Of a DNA stretch of 64,000 nucleotides, positions 37,347 through 45,346 are shown piece by piece. The translations under genes and the position numbers were made by a program. The first letter of the stretch is position 1; every line of letters begins with the position of its first letter. The stretch is taken from NCBI GenBank assembly GCA_963737575.1, contig CAVTTJ010000005.1, positions 1 through 64,000 on the forward strand. Reading direction: 5' to 3'. The notes beneath the pieces were generated by a model. That model was not told the DNA's origin. It was given only the letters and a program-made list of their open reading frames with translations, and did no database searches. This DNA is from VRUE01 sp963737575. GTDB lineage: Bacteria > Actinomycetota > Thermoleophilia > Solirubrobacterales > 70-9.

Positions 37347-38213
37347 CTAGCCGCCGAGCGGCTCGGGGCCGAGTAGTTGAGCTCGCGAGGACGGCATCAA
37401 CAGCGCCGAGAGGCAGACCATCGCGAATGCGGCGGCCTGGAGGGCGATCCCCAGCGGGCTGGGGGAGAGGGGATCACCGAAGACGATGATTCCCCCGACG
37501 ATCTGGGCGGCGTTGGCGACCAGCCCCATCAGCCCGATCGTCTCGACTGCGCCGCCGCCCTGAAGAGCGGCGACCGCGGTGAACTGCGCGAGGCCGCCGC
37601 AGGCGAGCGTCAGCAGCACGAGCGACGCCGTCAGCGGCAGCGCCCCGCCGCCGGCGGTGAGCCCCTTGATCGCGACTCCGGCCAGGGCGAACAGGAGGCC
37701 GGCGAGGACTGCGAGCGGCACTCCGCCCTGGGCGACCGAGCGCGCCGATCGATGCCCGAGCGCGATCCCGGCGGCCAGGAGGACGAGGCCTCCCTCGAAG
37801 CTCCCGATCGCGACGGGCGAGTAGGCCGAATGACTGCCGTGGATCTGCGGCAGCGTGACCACGAGCAGGGCGAGTCCGGCCGCGCCGAGGATGAGCGCCA
37901 GCCACTGGCGCCGCTCGACGGGGTCTCCGAAGACCCGCTGGGAGATCACCGCGAGGGTGACGGCGCCACCGGCGAGGACAGCCTGCACCAAGGAGAGCGG
38001 CGCGAGCGACAGGGCCGCGACGTGGGCGAGCCAGGCGATGGCGGCGAGTCCCCAGCCGCCGACGAACCAGGGGGAGCCCGCGAGGCTCCGAAGGCCCACC
38101 AGCGGCCGCCCAAGCCGCACCGGGTCCGTGCTCTGGCAGCCCCGGTGCTTGAGCAGCGAGGCGATGTTCGTCAGCAGGGCCACCACGACCGCCAGGCCGA
38201 TCCCGATCTCCAT
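37347..38213 (-). CDS. DMT-superfamily (EamA/NIPA-like) membrane transporter
   Basis: A 288-residue protein with nine to ten predicted helices. It starts MEIGIGLAVVVALLTNIASL and contains VAALSLAPLSLVQAVLAGGA and LALILGAAGLALLVV. The second-half repeat (AVAALQGGGAVETIGLMGLV, AAQIVGGIIVFGD) mirrors the first, as in drug/metabolite transporters. NIPA-like relatives handle Mg2+; EamA relatives export metabolites. The gene is last in a minus-strand series after the helicase and zinc-ribbon genes and may be co-transcribed. Confidence 0.75.
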   Translation of the reverse strand: MEIGIGLAVVVALLTNIASLLKHRGCQSTDPVRLGRPLVGLRSLAGSPWFVGGWGLAAIAWLAHVAALSLAPLSLVQAVLAGGAVTLAVISQRVFGDPVERRQWLALILGAAGLALLVVTLPQIHGSHSAYSPVAIGSFEGGLVLLAAGIALGHRSARSVAQGGVPLAVLAGLLFALAGVAIKGLTAGGGALPLTASLVLLTLACGGLAQFTAVAALQGGGAVETIGLMGLVANAAQIVGGIIVFGDPLSPSPLGIALQAAAFAMVCLSALLMPSSRAQLLGPEPLGG

Positions 38214-38219
38214 CGATCG

Positions 38220-38585
38220 CTACCCGCTGCCCCGGGTCTCGGCAGGCGACGCCGACACGGTCGACAGGCCCTCGCGGACCGTCGCGACGGCGCCGGTGGA
38301 GGTGTGGCAGGCCTGCGCGATCGCCCGGTTCGGCGCTTCCGGCATGCGGCGGATCTCGAACTCGATCAGAGCCCGGCGGCGAATCCGGACGAGATCCTCG
38401 CGGGAGCTGTCCATCGGCGCCAGATCCAGCGCCGCGTCGCCGGCCAGCGCCCGGCTGCAGGAGAGGCAGAAGGTCCTGCTTCCCCACTCGGTCCAGCCAC
38501 TGGGCAGGGCGGCGCGGCGACCATCCATCCGTCCCGCCGAGACGTCGCAGCGGGCGCAATGCCATCTGATGGCGTCGGCGGGCAT
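38220..38585 (-). CDS. Small zinc-ribbon protein coupled to the helicase gene
   Basis: A 121-residue protein whose ATG (38585) overlaps the helicase stop by 1 nt (TGATG). The N-terminal half has two Cys pairs (WHCARCDV and FCLSCSRAL), probably one zinc site. The C-terminal half is helical and Arg-rich (EDLVRIRRRALIEFEIRRMP) followed by a segment that could be a short helix-turn-helix (NRAIAQACHTSTGAVATVRE). A nucleic-acid-binding role with the DEAD-box helicase is plausible but not shown. Confidence 0.6.
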   Translation of the reverse strand: MPADAIRWHCARCDVSAGRMDGRRAALPSGWTEWGSRTFCLSCSRALAGDAALDLAPMDSSREDLVRIRRRALIEFEIRRMPEAPNRAIAQACHTSTGAVATVREGLSTVSASPAETRGSG

Positions 38586-39784
38586 CACGATGAGGCCGTG
38601 GCCCTGTCGCGTCGACGGCGATTGCGCCGTCGCCTGTTGCGGCGCGGACGCGTGGGCGCGGGGCCTGCGGCGGGCCGCGACGCGGGTCCGAAATCTCCCG
38701 CCAGGTCGAGGGAAGCGGCGATCCTGCGCATCTCCTCGGCCTGGTCGGCGAGGACGAAGCTGATGCCGGTGCCGGTGCTTCCGGCCCGGCCGGTGCGGCC
38801 GACCCGGTGCACGTAGGCGTCACGATCCTCGGGGGCGTCGTAGTTGACGACGAGCTCGATGTCGGCGACGTCGATGCCGCGGGCGGCGACATCGGTCGCG
38901 ACCAGGGTCATGACCTCGCCGCGCTCGAAGCGGTCCAGCGCGCGCTCGCGCTGGCGCTGGCTCTTGTCGCCGTGCATCGCGACCGCCTCGACGTCATGCC
39001 CGCGCAGGCGCTTGACGAGCCGGTCGGCGCTGCGCTTGGTGCGGACGAAGACCAGCGAGCGCCCGCCGCTGCCCTCGCCGAGGTGCTCGACCAGGCGCCC
39101 GAGCTTGGCGCTCTGCGACTCGACCGGGAAGAAGTGGTGCTCGACGTCGTCCTTCGCGCGCTCGGTCGCCTTCTGGACGTGGGAGCGGGCGTCGCGGGTG
39201 TAGGCCGCCGCGACGCGCCCCGGCGCGCCGTCGAGGGTGGCCGAGAAGAAGAGCGTCTGCCGGTCGTCCGGGGTCTTGGCGACGATCCGGTCGACCGCGG
39301 GCCGGAAGCCCATGTCGAGCATCCGGTCGGCCTCGTCGAGAACGAGGATGCGAACCCGCGCCAGCGAGACGTCGCCGCGCCCGATCAGGTCCTCGAGCCG
39401 GCCCGGCGTGGCGACGAGGATCTCGGCCCGCCGCGCGGCGGCGATCTGCGGCCCGAAGCCGACGCCGCCGTAGACCGCCGCGATTCGCAGCCGGCGGGCC
39501 TTCGCCAGAGACGCGAGTTCGTCGACGATCTGCGAGGCGAGCTCGCGCGTCGGGGCGAGGACCAGGGCCCGGGGGCCGCCCTTCCCGGGTTGGACCAGGT
39601 CGACGAGGGGCACGCCGAAGGCGAGCGTCTTGCCGGAGCCGGTCGGGGACTGGACGAGAAGGTCGCGGCCGGCGAGGGCGTCGCGGATGACCATCTCCTG
39701 GACTGGAAAGGGCTGCGAGATCGACCGCGCTCGCAGCGCGTCGACCACCTGCTTGGAGGTGCCGAGATCGGCAAAGGAAGTGAT
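38585..39784 (-). CDS. DEAD-box RNA helicase, probable ATC start
   Basis: A helicase of about 399 residues with the full motif set: Q-motif QPFPVQ, motif I SPTGSGKT, Ia PTRELASQ, II LDEADRMLDMG, III FFSATL, IV LVFVRTKRSAD, V ATDVAARGID, VI HRVGRTGRAG, and a basic C-terminal tail. The family N-terminus (TSFADLGTSKQVVDALRAR) begins at ATC 39784, 8 nt after AGGAG. The nearest conventional start (GTG 39748) would remove conserved residues, and an in-frame stop lies just upstream. It remodels RNA in ribosome assembly or cold adaptation. Confidence 0.9.
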   Translation of the reverse strand: MTSFADLGTSKQVVDALRARSISQPFPVQEMVIRDALAGRDLLVQSPTGSGKTLAFGVPLVDLVQPGKGGPRALVLAPTRELASQIVDELASLAKARRLRIAAVYGGVGFGPQIAAARRAEILVATPGRLEDLIGRGDVSLARVRILVLDEADRMLDMGFRPAVDRIVAKTPDDRQTLFFSATLDGAPGRVAAAYTRDARSHVQKATERAKDDVEHHFFPVESQSAKLGRLVEHLGEGSGGRSLVFVRTKRSADRLVKRLRGHDVEAVAMHGDKSQRQRERALDRFERGEVMTLVATDVAARGIDVADIELVVNYDAPEDRDAYVHRVGRTGRAGSTGTGISFVLADQAEEMRRIAASLDLAGDFGPASRPAAGPAPTRPRRNRRRRNRRRRDRATASS

Positions 39785-39958
39785 GTTGTTTGCTCCTGAT
39801 TTGAACGTCTAGGGGAGATCCTGCGACCCCGAGGCGCGTCAAGCACAAGGAGGAAACGGAACCTCTCGGGCGGCGAAGGTGTGCACGACCCGACATGACC
39901 ACGGTAGCAGGAGACCGCTCGAAAGCGTCCACGTTGCGGGCTTTTGGGCGATTCCAGC

Positions 39959-40351
39959 TCAGGCCTCGTTCAGCGCGATGGCGGCGCGGATCAGCTCCTT
40001 CAGCGCCTCCTCGTCGATCTCCTCGTCCTCGCGGATATCGATCGCGCGCCTGGTGTTGCCCTCGAGGCTGGAGTTGAAGAGGCCGGCGGGGTCCTCCAAC
40101 GAGGCGCCCTTGGCGAAGGTCATCTTGACGACCTCCTTGTAGGTCTCGCCGGTGCAGATGATCCCGTCGTGGTACCAGACCGGGACCCCCCTCCATTTCC
40201 ACTCCTCGACCACCGCGGGGTCGGCCTCCTTGATCAGAGCCCGGACGCGGGCCAGGGTCTCGCCCCGCCAGTCGCCGAGCTCCTCGATCCGCCCGTCGAT
40301 CAACTGCGAGGGAGAGTCGCCTCCCGTTCCTTCCTGTGAGCTGCCGTTCAT
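39959..40351 (-). CDS. DUF1801-family protein
   Basis: A 130-residue protein with the YdhG/DUF1801 pattern: RVRALIKEADPAVVEEWKW, GVPVWYHDGIICTGETYKE, VVKMTFAKGASLEDP, LFNSSLEGNTRRAIDIRE and a helical end. The fold is small, soluble and similar to a frataxin-like or phosphotransfer scaffold; the biochemical role is unknown. It stands alone, 173 bp upstream of the helicase on the same strand. Confidence 0.85.
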   Translation of the reverse strand: MNGSSQEGTGGDSPSQLIDGRIEELGDWRGETLARVRALIKEADPAVVEEWKWRGVPVWYHDGIICTGETYKEVVKMTFAKGASLEDPAGLFNSSLEGNTRRAIDIREDEEIDEEALKELIRAAIALNEA

Positions 40352-40642
40352 GTTCGCCGTCGCTTTCGAATGGTTGTCCTCACACCGAGCGAGGAGGCTA
40401 GGAGAAGTGCTGCCCGGACGGCGGCCAGCCCAAACTCGGCGCCCCGGTCCCGCCGCTCAACCTCTCTTCGACGGGTACCACTCGAAGCGCCGTGCGGCGA
40501 CCGCTGTGCGATCTCTTCGCCAAAGATCGGCGCCCGGGACCGAGCCCAGGCGGTCGGCTACGCCTATCGCCACGATCTGGCCGCCGCCGAGTGACGCTGA
40601 TGAGCAGGGATTTCCGGTCGAGCCGTCATTAGACTGCCCGCC
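40352..40642. other. Intergenic stretch
   Basis: This holds the divergent promoters of the DUF1801 gene and the small hypothetical gene. Open frames here have poor coding character, and no repeat, RNA gene or clear terminator is seen. Confidence 0.4.
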
Positions 40643-40999
40643 GTGGCGGCCCCCGAGGAAGAGCAGCCGGCATCCGAGCCGGCATTCCACCTTCTGCTCG
40701 AGCAGGGCGAGGTCGGGGCAGTGGAGACCGCCCTCAACCTCCTCATCGCCGACGAGCGCCACGAGCCCCCGATCCGCCCGCTGGCGCGCGAGGTGCTGGC
40801 GAGTCTGGGGGCGCCCGCCGATGACTCCGGCATCGTCTCGGTGCCGATGACTCCGCCGCAGATGAAGATCACCCACACCGCCGTCAAGCTGGCATTCGAC
40901 GACACCCAGCGCGAGCAGGCAGAAGAACGCGACGCCCTCCGTCGCATTCTCGAGAAGCTTCCCGACGAGCACACGATGCGGGCGATCGAGCTCGAGTAG
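40643..40999 (+). CDS. Hypothetical protein, 118 residues
   Basis: No family recognised. The protein is acidic, soluble and largely helical: LLLEQGEVGAVETALNLLIA, IRPLAREVLASLG, then PPQMKITHTAVKLAFDDTQR and a charged helix (EERDALRRILEKLPDEHTM). Codon usage and third-position GC match the neighbours, which supports a real gene. It is 62 nt upstream of the macrodomain gene and may be co-transcribed with it. Confidence 0.6.
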   Translation: MAAPEEEQPASEPAFHLLLEQGEVGAVETALNLLIADERHEPPIRPLAREVLASLGAPADDSGIVSVPMTPPQMKITHTAVKLAFDDTQREQAEERDALRRILEKLPDEHTMRAIELE

Positions 41000-41061
41000 G
41001 CGCCTCGCTTGCCAAGCAGAGCGCAAACCGCCGTCACCTGAATGCTCCGGAGATCGGAGCC

Positions 41062-41604
41062 ATGACCGGCGCCGAGCGGATCGAGGTCGTCCGGGCCGAC
41101 ATCACCCGCCAGGACCTCGACGCGATCGTCAACGCCGCGAACTCGATGCTGGCACATGGCGGCGGAGTGGCCGGCGCGATCGCCGGTGCTGCCGGGCCCG
41201 AGCTTCAGCGCGCCTCCGAGCAGCTGGTCGCGGCGCGGGGCTCGCTCTCCACCGGCGAGGCGGTCGCCACCGACTCCTTCGAACTTCCGGCCCGCATGGT
41301 CATCCACGCGGTCGGCCCTGTCTATGGCCGGCACGATGGGGGGGAGGCGGCGCTGCTGGCCGCCGCGCACCGCTCGGCGATCGAGGTGGCCGCCGGCCTC
41401 GGCCTGCGGTCGGTCGCATTTCCGGCGATCTCCTGCGGCATCTACGGCTACCCGCTCGAGGAGGCCGCCCCGATCGCAATCTCGGCGACCGCCGCGGCTC
41501 TCGACGCGGCCCCCGAAATCGGCCTCGCGCGCTTCTGCCTGTTCGGCGACCGCGAGCTGTCGGCGTTCGGGCGCGCCCTCGCCGATGCCCGCGATCGGGG
41601 CTGA
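41062..41604 (+). CDS. Macrodomain protein (MacroD-type ADP-ribose hydrolase)
   Basis: A 180-residue single macrodomain. It has the VVRADITRQDLDAIVNAANS core, the NAANSMLAHGGGVAGAIAG loop that binds the distal ribose and holds the catalytic Asn, and VIHAVGPVY. The phosphate loop AFPAISCGIYGYPLEEA follows. MacroD-type enzymes remove ADP-ribose from proteins or deacetylate O-acetyl-ADP-ribose. It is cytoplasmic. No ADP-ribosyltransferase is seen nearby. Confidence 0.9.
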   Translation: MTGAERIEVVRADITRQDLDAIVNAANSMLAHGGGVAGAIAGAAGPELQRASEQLVAARGSLSTGEAVATDSFELPARMVIHAVGPVYGRHDGGEAALLAAAHRSAIEVAAGLGLRSVAFPAISCGIYGYPLEEAAPIAISATAAALDAAPEIGLARFCLFGDRELSAFGRALADARDRG

Positions 41605-41683
41605 GAGTCGCGCCGGCCGCGTTTATTTCCCTGTCACATTTTGGCCCTAGCGTTGACCCTGTTCAAGCGACGAAGGGAGCGAG

Positions 41684-41974
41684 ATGCAGGCCAACAGGGC
41701 GACCCCGGCGATGGCGGCACTGGCGGTGGGTGCGGCAATTCTCATCGGCGGCTGTGGGGGCGGCGACTCGACCACGAGCGGTGGTTCCGCCGCGAGCACC
41801 CCGGCGAGTCAGACCTCGAGCGGTGAGGCGATGAAGCACAAGGACACGATGAAGAAGAGTGGCTCCGCGATGCATGACGAAGGTTCCATGCACCAGCAGG
41901 GGTCGATGCACGACGAAGGGTCGATGCACGACGAAAGCTCGATGCACGACGAAGGCTCGATGCACGGGGGCTGA
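41684..41974 (+). CDS. Met/His-repeat lipoprotein
   Basis: A 96-residue lipoprotein with a lipobox ending at Cys24 (LIGGC) and a Ser/Thr linker. From about residue 50 it is built of Met-His hexads: one MKHKDT-like unit, then MHDEGS, MHQQGS, MHDEGS, MHDESS, MHDEGS, MHGG. Clustered Met, His and Asp/Glu suggest extracytoplasmic metal (copper) binding. The gene overlaps the DipZ-like gene by 1 nt (TGATG), so it is produced with a thiol-redox protein. No named family is recognised. Confidence 0.8.
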   Translation: MQANRATPAMAALAVGAAILIGGCGGGDSTTSGGSAASTPASQTSSGEAMKHKDTMKKSGSAMHDEGSMHQQGSMHDEGSMHDESSMHDEGSMHGG

Positions 41975-41975
41975 T
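41870..41975 (+). repeat. 18-bp tandem repeat encoding MHxxxS hexads
   Basis: Six consecutive units beginning ATGCA(T/C) at 41870, 41888, 41906, 41924, 41942 and 41960, the last shortened. The copies differ mainly at synonymous positions (GGT/GGG/AGC/GGC), so they have diverged under protein-level constraint. Unit number could vary between strains. Confidence 0.75.
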
Positions 41976-43725
41976 GGCGCTCCTGGTCCTCTTCGGCTTC
42001 GTCGCGGGCGCCGCAACGGCGCTCTCCCCATGCGTGCTGCCGGTTCTGCCCATCGCGCTCTCAGCCGGCGCCACCGGCGGCCGCAGGCGGCCGCTTGGGA
42101 TCGTCACCGGCCTGGCGCTCTCGTTCACCTTCGCCACGGTCGCCCTGGTCTACGTGATCGCCGCGCTCGGGTTGCCCGACGACCTCCTGCGCAAGCTCGC
42201 GATCGTCGTCCTGATCGCATTCGGCCTGACGTTGATCGCGCCGCCGATTGCCGCCCGGGTCGAGGCCTGGATCAGCCGCTTCACGGCGAGCGGCGCCGGT
42301 CCCCGCGGCGGCAGCGGCGAAAGCTTCTGGTCGGGGTTCGTCGTCGGACTCAGCCTGGGCCTCGTCTACGCGCCCTGTGCCGGTCCGATCCTCGCCGGCG
42401 TCATAACCGTCTCGGCCTCGCAGTCCTTCAGCGCCGGCCGTCTCGCGGTGGCGCTCAGCTACGGGCTCGGCTCGGCTGCGGTCCTCTACGTGCTGATGCT
42501 CGGCGGTCGCCGCGCGATCGCGCCGCTGGCCCGCCGCGGGTCCCTGTTCCAGGTGGCGATGGGGGCGGTGATGATCCTGGTCGGCCTGGCGATGCTCGGC
42601 AACTACGACATCCGCTTCCAGAACGCGATCGCCACCGACCTGCCGAGCTTCCTCGTCAACCCGAGCAAGGGCCTGGAGGACACGGCATCGGCGCGCGCGG
42701 CCCTCACGAGCCTGCGTGGCGACCCGCACGGGATCGGCTCCAAGGCCGAAGGCGCCGCGCCGAAGGACGCCGGCGGCGGGCAGTTGCAGCTGCGGGATCT
42801 CGGCCAAGCGCCGGAATTCGTCGGCACCGAGAAGTGGTTCAACACGCCGGGCGGCCGGCCGCTGACCATGGCCGGCCTGCGCGGACGCGTGGTTCTCATC
42901 GACTTCTGGACCTACAGCTGCATCAACTGCATCCGCACGCTCCCGTACCTGAAGGCGTGGGATCAGCGCTATCGCCGCGACGGCCTCACGATCGTCGGCG
43001 TCCATACCCCGGAGTTCCCGTTCGAGCGCGAGGCCGGCAACGTCGAAGAAGCGATCGAACGCAACGACATCCGATATCCGGTCGTCCAGGACAACGAACA
43101 GCAGACGTGGAACGCCTACGGCAACCAATACTGGCCGGCCGAGTACTTCGTCGACGCGGAAGGCAACGTCCGCTTCGTCCACTTCGGCGAGGGCGAATAC
43201 GGCGAGAAAGAGAAGGTGATCCGCCAGCTTCTCGCGGAAGCGGGAGATCGGGTCGGCCACGGCATGTCGGGCGCCAGGGGGATCGAACCCTCGCTCGGGG
43301 TGACGACGCCCGAGACCTACCTCGGCGCCGCCCGCGCCGAACGCTTCACCAACCCGATGCTCTCGCCCGGCACCCACGTGTTCACGGCCCCTGGCGGGCT
43401 TCCTCAGAACGAGTTCGCCTACCACGGCCGCTGGCGCATCGCCCTCGACTCGGCGACCGCGGAAGGCGGCTCGCTCGACCTCAACTTCGGGGCCCGGCGC
43501 GCGTACCTCGTCCTCGGGACCGTCGACGGCCGCCCCCGACGGGTGAGGGTCCTGCTCGACGGGAAGCCGATCGGGGCGGCCGGGGGATCCGATGTGCACG
43601 GCGGCGTCGTCGACGTCACATCACAACGCCTCTACAACCTCGTCTCGTTGCCCAGCGTCCAGCACCATGTCCTGACTCTCGAGCCCGAACCGGGGGTGAT
43701 GGGCTATGCCTTCACCTTCGGGTAG
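41974..43725 (+). CDS. DipZ-type fusion: CcdA membrane domain + thioredoxin domain + C-terminal beta domain
   Basis: A 583-residue protein. Residues 1 to about 235 form the CcdA membrane domain with its redox Cys in ALSPCVLPVLP (Cys20) and YAPCAGPIL (about 133). About 280-440 is a thioredoxin/TlpA-like domain with WTYSCINCIRTLP (Cys about 315/318). About 450-583 is the beta-rich domain (FAYHGRWRIALDSATAEGGS to GVMGYAFTFG) typical of mycobacterial DipZ. It carries reducing power across the membrane to extracytoplasmic thiols. It is coupled to the Met/His lipoprotein and followed by a two-component system. Confidence 0.88.
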   Translation: MALLVLFGFVAGAATALSPCVLPVLPIALSAGATGGRRRPLGIVTGLALSFTFATVALVYVIAALGLPDDLLRKLAIVVLIAFGLTLIAPPIAARVEAWISRFTASGAGPRGGSGESFWSGFVVGLSLGLVYAPCAGPILAGVITVSASQSFSAGRLAVALSYGLGSAAVLYVLMLGGRRAIAPLARRGSLFQVAMGAVMILVGLAMLGNYDIRFQNAIATDLPSFLVNPSKGLEDTASARAALTSLRGDPHGIGSKAEGAAPKDAGGGQLQLRDLGQAPEFVGTEKWFNTPGGRPLTMAGLRGRVVLIDFWTYSCINCIRTLPYLKAWDQRYRRDGLTIVGVHTPEFPFEREAGNVEEAIERNDIRYPVVQDNEQQTWNAYGNQYWPAEYFVDAEGNVRFVHFGEGEYGEKEKVIRQLLAEAGDRVGHGMSGARGIEPSLGVTTPETYLGAARAERFTNPMLSPGTHVFTAPGGLPQNEFAYHGRWRIALDSATAEGGSLDLNFGARRAYLVLGTVDGRPRRVRVLLDGKPIGAAGGSDVHGGVVDVTSQRLYNLVSLPSVQHHVLTLEPEPGVMGYAFTFG

Positions 43726-43756
43726 CCAGGCGCTCGCAGCGGCGACAATTGGGTCG

Positions 43757-44464
43757 ATGTCCGAGGAGAGCAACGGCACCGTCCTCGTCGTCGACGACGA
43801 GCCGACGATCGTCGAGATCGTCGGCGCCTACATCGAGCGTGCCGGATTCGAGGTCGAGCGCGCGATGGACGGCCCCGAGGCGCTGCGCTTGGCCGACCTC
43901 CGCCGCCCCGACCTAGTGGTCCTCGACGTGATGCTCCCAGGGCTCGACGGGATCGAGGTGATGCGCCGCATGCACGAGGCGCCCGGGAAGCCGGTGGCGG
44001 TGATCCTGCTGACGGCGCGCGGCGAGGAGTCCGACCGCCTGGTCGGCCTGCGGCGGGGGGCCGACGACTATGTCGTCAAGCCCTTCTCGCCGGCCGAGCT
44101 CGTCGCCCGGGTGGAGGCCGTCATGCGCAGGGTCTCCCCGCCGGGCGAGGAGGACGACGCGCCGCCTCCGATCGAGCACGGCAACCTCCGGATCGAGCCG
44201 GCGACCCGGCGGGCCCTCCTCGACGGCGAGGAGCTGGACCTGACCATGCGCGAGTTCGAGCTCCTCTCGCATCTCGTCGCCCACCCCGGTCGGGTCTTCT
44301 CGCGCGACCAACTGATGGAAGCCGTCTGGGAATACCCGTTCTTCACCGACACCAGCACCGTCACCGTTCACATCCGCCGCCTCCGCGCGAAGCTCGGCGA
44401 CGATCCGGCCGAGCCCCGCTACATCGAGACGGTCTGGGGCGTCGGCTACAGGCTCAGGGCATGA
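43757..44464 (+). CDS. OmpR/PhoB-family response regulator
   Basis: A 235-residue regulator from ATG 43757; an upstream in-frame ATG at 43706 overlaps the DipZ gene. The receiver has VVDDEPTIVEIV, the phospho-Asp in LVVLDVMLPGLDG, LLTARG and VVKPFSP. The winged helix ends VWGVGYRLRA. The position 31 nt after the DipZ-like gene suggests control of this redox/metal module. Its kinase follows. Confidence 0.92.
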   Translation: MSEESNGTVLVVDDEPTIVEIVGAYIERAGFEVERAMDGPEALRLADLRRPDLVVLDVMLPGLDGIEVMRRMHEAPGKPVAVILLTARGEESDRLVGLRRGADDYVVKPFSPAELVARVEAVMRRVSPPGEEDDAPPPIEHGNLRIEPATRRALLDGEELDLTMREFELLSHLVAHPGRVFSRDQLMEAVWEYPFFTDTSTVTVHIRRLRAKLGDDPAEPRYIETVWGVGYRLRA

Positions 44465-44483
44465 GCCGCGGCCCGGTGACTCA

Positions 44484-45335
44484 ATGAAGCGCGCGATCGC
44501 GATCGCCCTTGCCTCGTTCCTCGCCGGCGCGGCGGCGGTGGCCGTCCCGCACGGAATGGGGGCCGACCAGGTCCTGCTCGTCCTGCTCGCCGCGGCGGGG
44601 ATCGCGCTCGCCGGGGCGCTTGCCGCTCGCCTGGCGATGGAGGAGCGTGCCAATCGCGAGATCGAGGAGGCCAGGCGACAGCTCGTGGCCGCCGTCTCAC
44701 ACGACCTGAGGACTCCGCTCGCCTCTCTCCGGCTGTTGGTCGAGTCGATCGACGACGGTGTCGCCACCGGTGAGACCAGGGTCCGCTACCTGGGCGAGAT
44801 CAGGACCCACGTAGGCGTGCTCAGCGACCTGATCGACGATCTCTTTGAGCTATCGCGGATCGAGGCCGGCGACATTTCCTGGACGATGCGCCAGGTCGAG
44901 CTCGGCGAGCTCATCGATGAGGCGGTGGCGGCGATGCGGGCGCCGGCGGCAGAGCGGGGGGTCCGGATCAGCGCCGAGCTCCCGGCAGGCGGGCTGGTCG
45001 CGGAGGTCAATGCCGAGAAGGTCCAGCGGGTCCTGTTCAACCTGATCCAGAACGCGATCCGGCACACGCCGGCCGACGGCAGCGTCACGGTGCGGGCGCG
45101 GCCGCGCGGTGGCGGCGTCGAGGTCGAGGTCGACGACGAGGGCGAGGGGATCCTGCCCGCGGATGGAAGCCGCGTCTTCGATGCCTTCTACCGCGGCGAT
45201 GTCTCCCGCGGCGAGGACGGAGCGGGTCTCGGCCTCGCGGTCTCGAAAGCGATAATCGAGGCCCACGGCGGCGAGATCTGGCTCGAGAACGGCGCGCCCG
45301 GCACACGTGTCCGTTTCACGCTGCGCGGCGCATAA
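44484..45335 (+). CDS. Sensor histidine kinase (short, two helices)
   Basis: A 283-residue kinase with two adjacent membrane helices (about 3-22 and 28-50) and almost no extracytoplasmic loop. It probably senses within the membrane or through a partner. HisKA has AAVSHDLRTPLASLRLL. The ATPase domain has N-box NLIQNAIRHTPADG and DEGEGI, and ends GAGLGLAVSKAIIEAHGGEI. A candidate signal partner is the Met/His lipoprotein or DipZ upstream. Confidence 0.9.
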   Translation: MKRAIAIALASFLAGAAAVAVPHGMGADQVLLVLLAAAGIALAGALAARLAMEERANREIEEARRQLVAAVSHDLRTPLASLRLLVESIDDGVATGETRVRYLGEIRTHVGVLSDLIDDLFELSRIEAGDISWTMRQVELGELIDEAVAAMRAPAAERGVRISAELPAGGLVAEVNAEKVQRVLFNLIQNAIRHTPADGSVTVRARPRGGGVEVEVDDEGEGILPADGSRVFDAFYRGDVSRGEDGAGLGLAVSKAIIEAHGGEIWLENGAPGTRVRFTLRGA

Positions 45336-45346
45336 ACGCCACCTGA

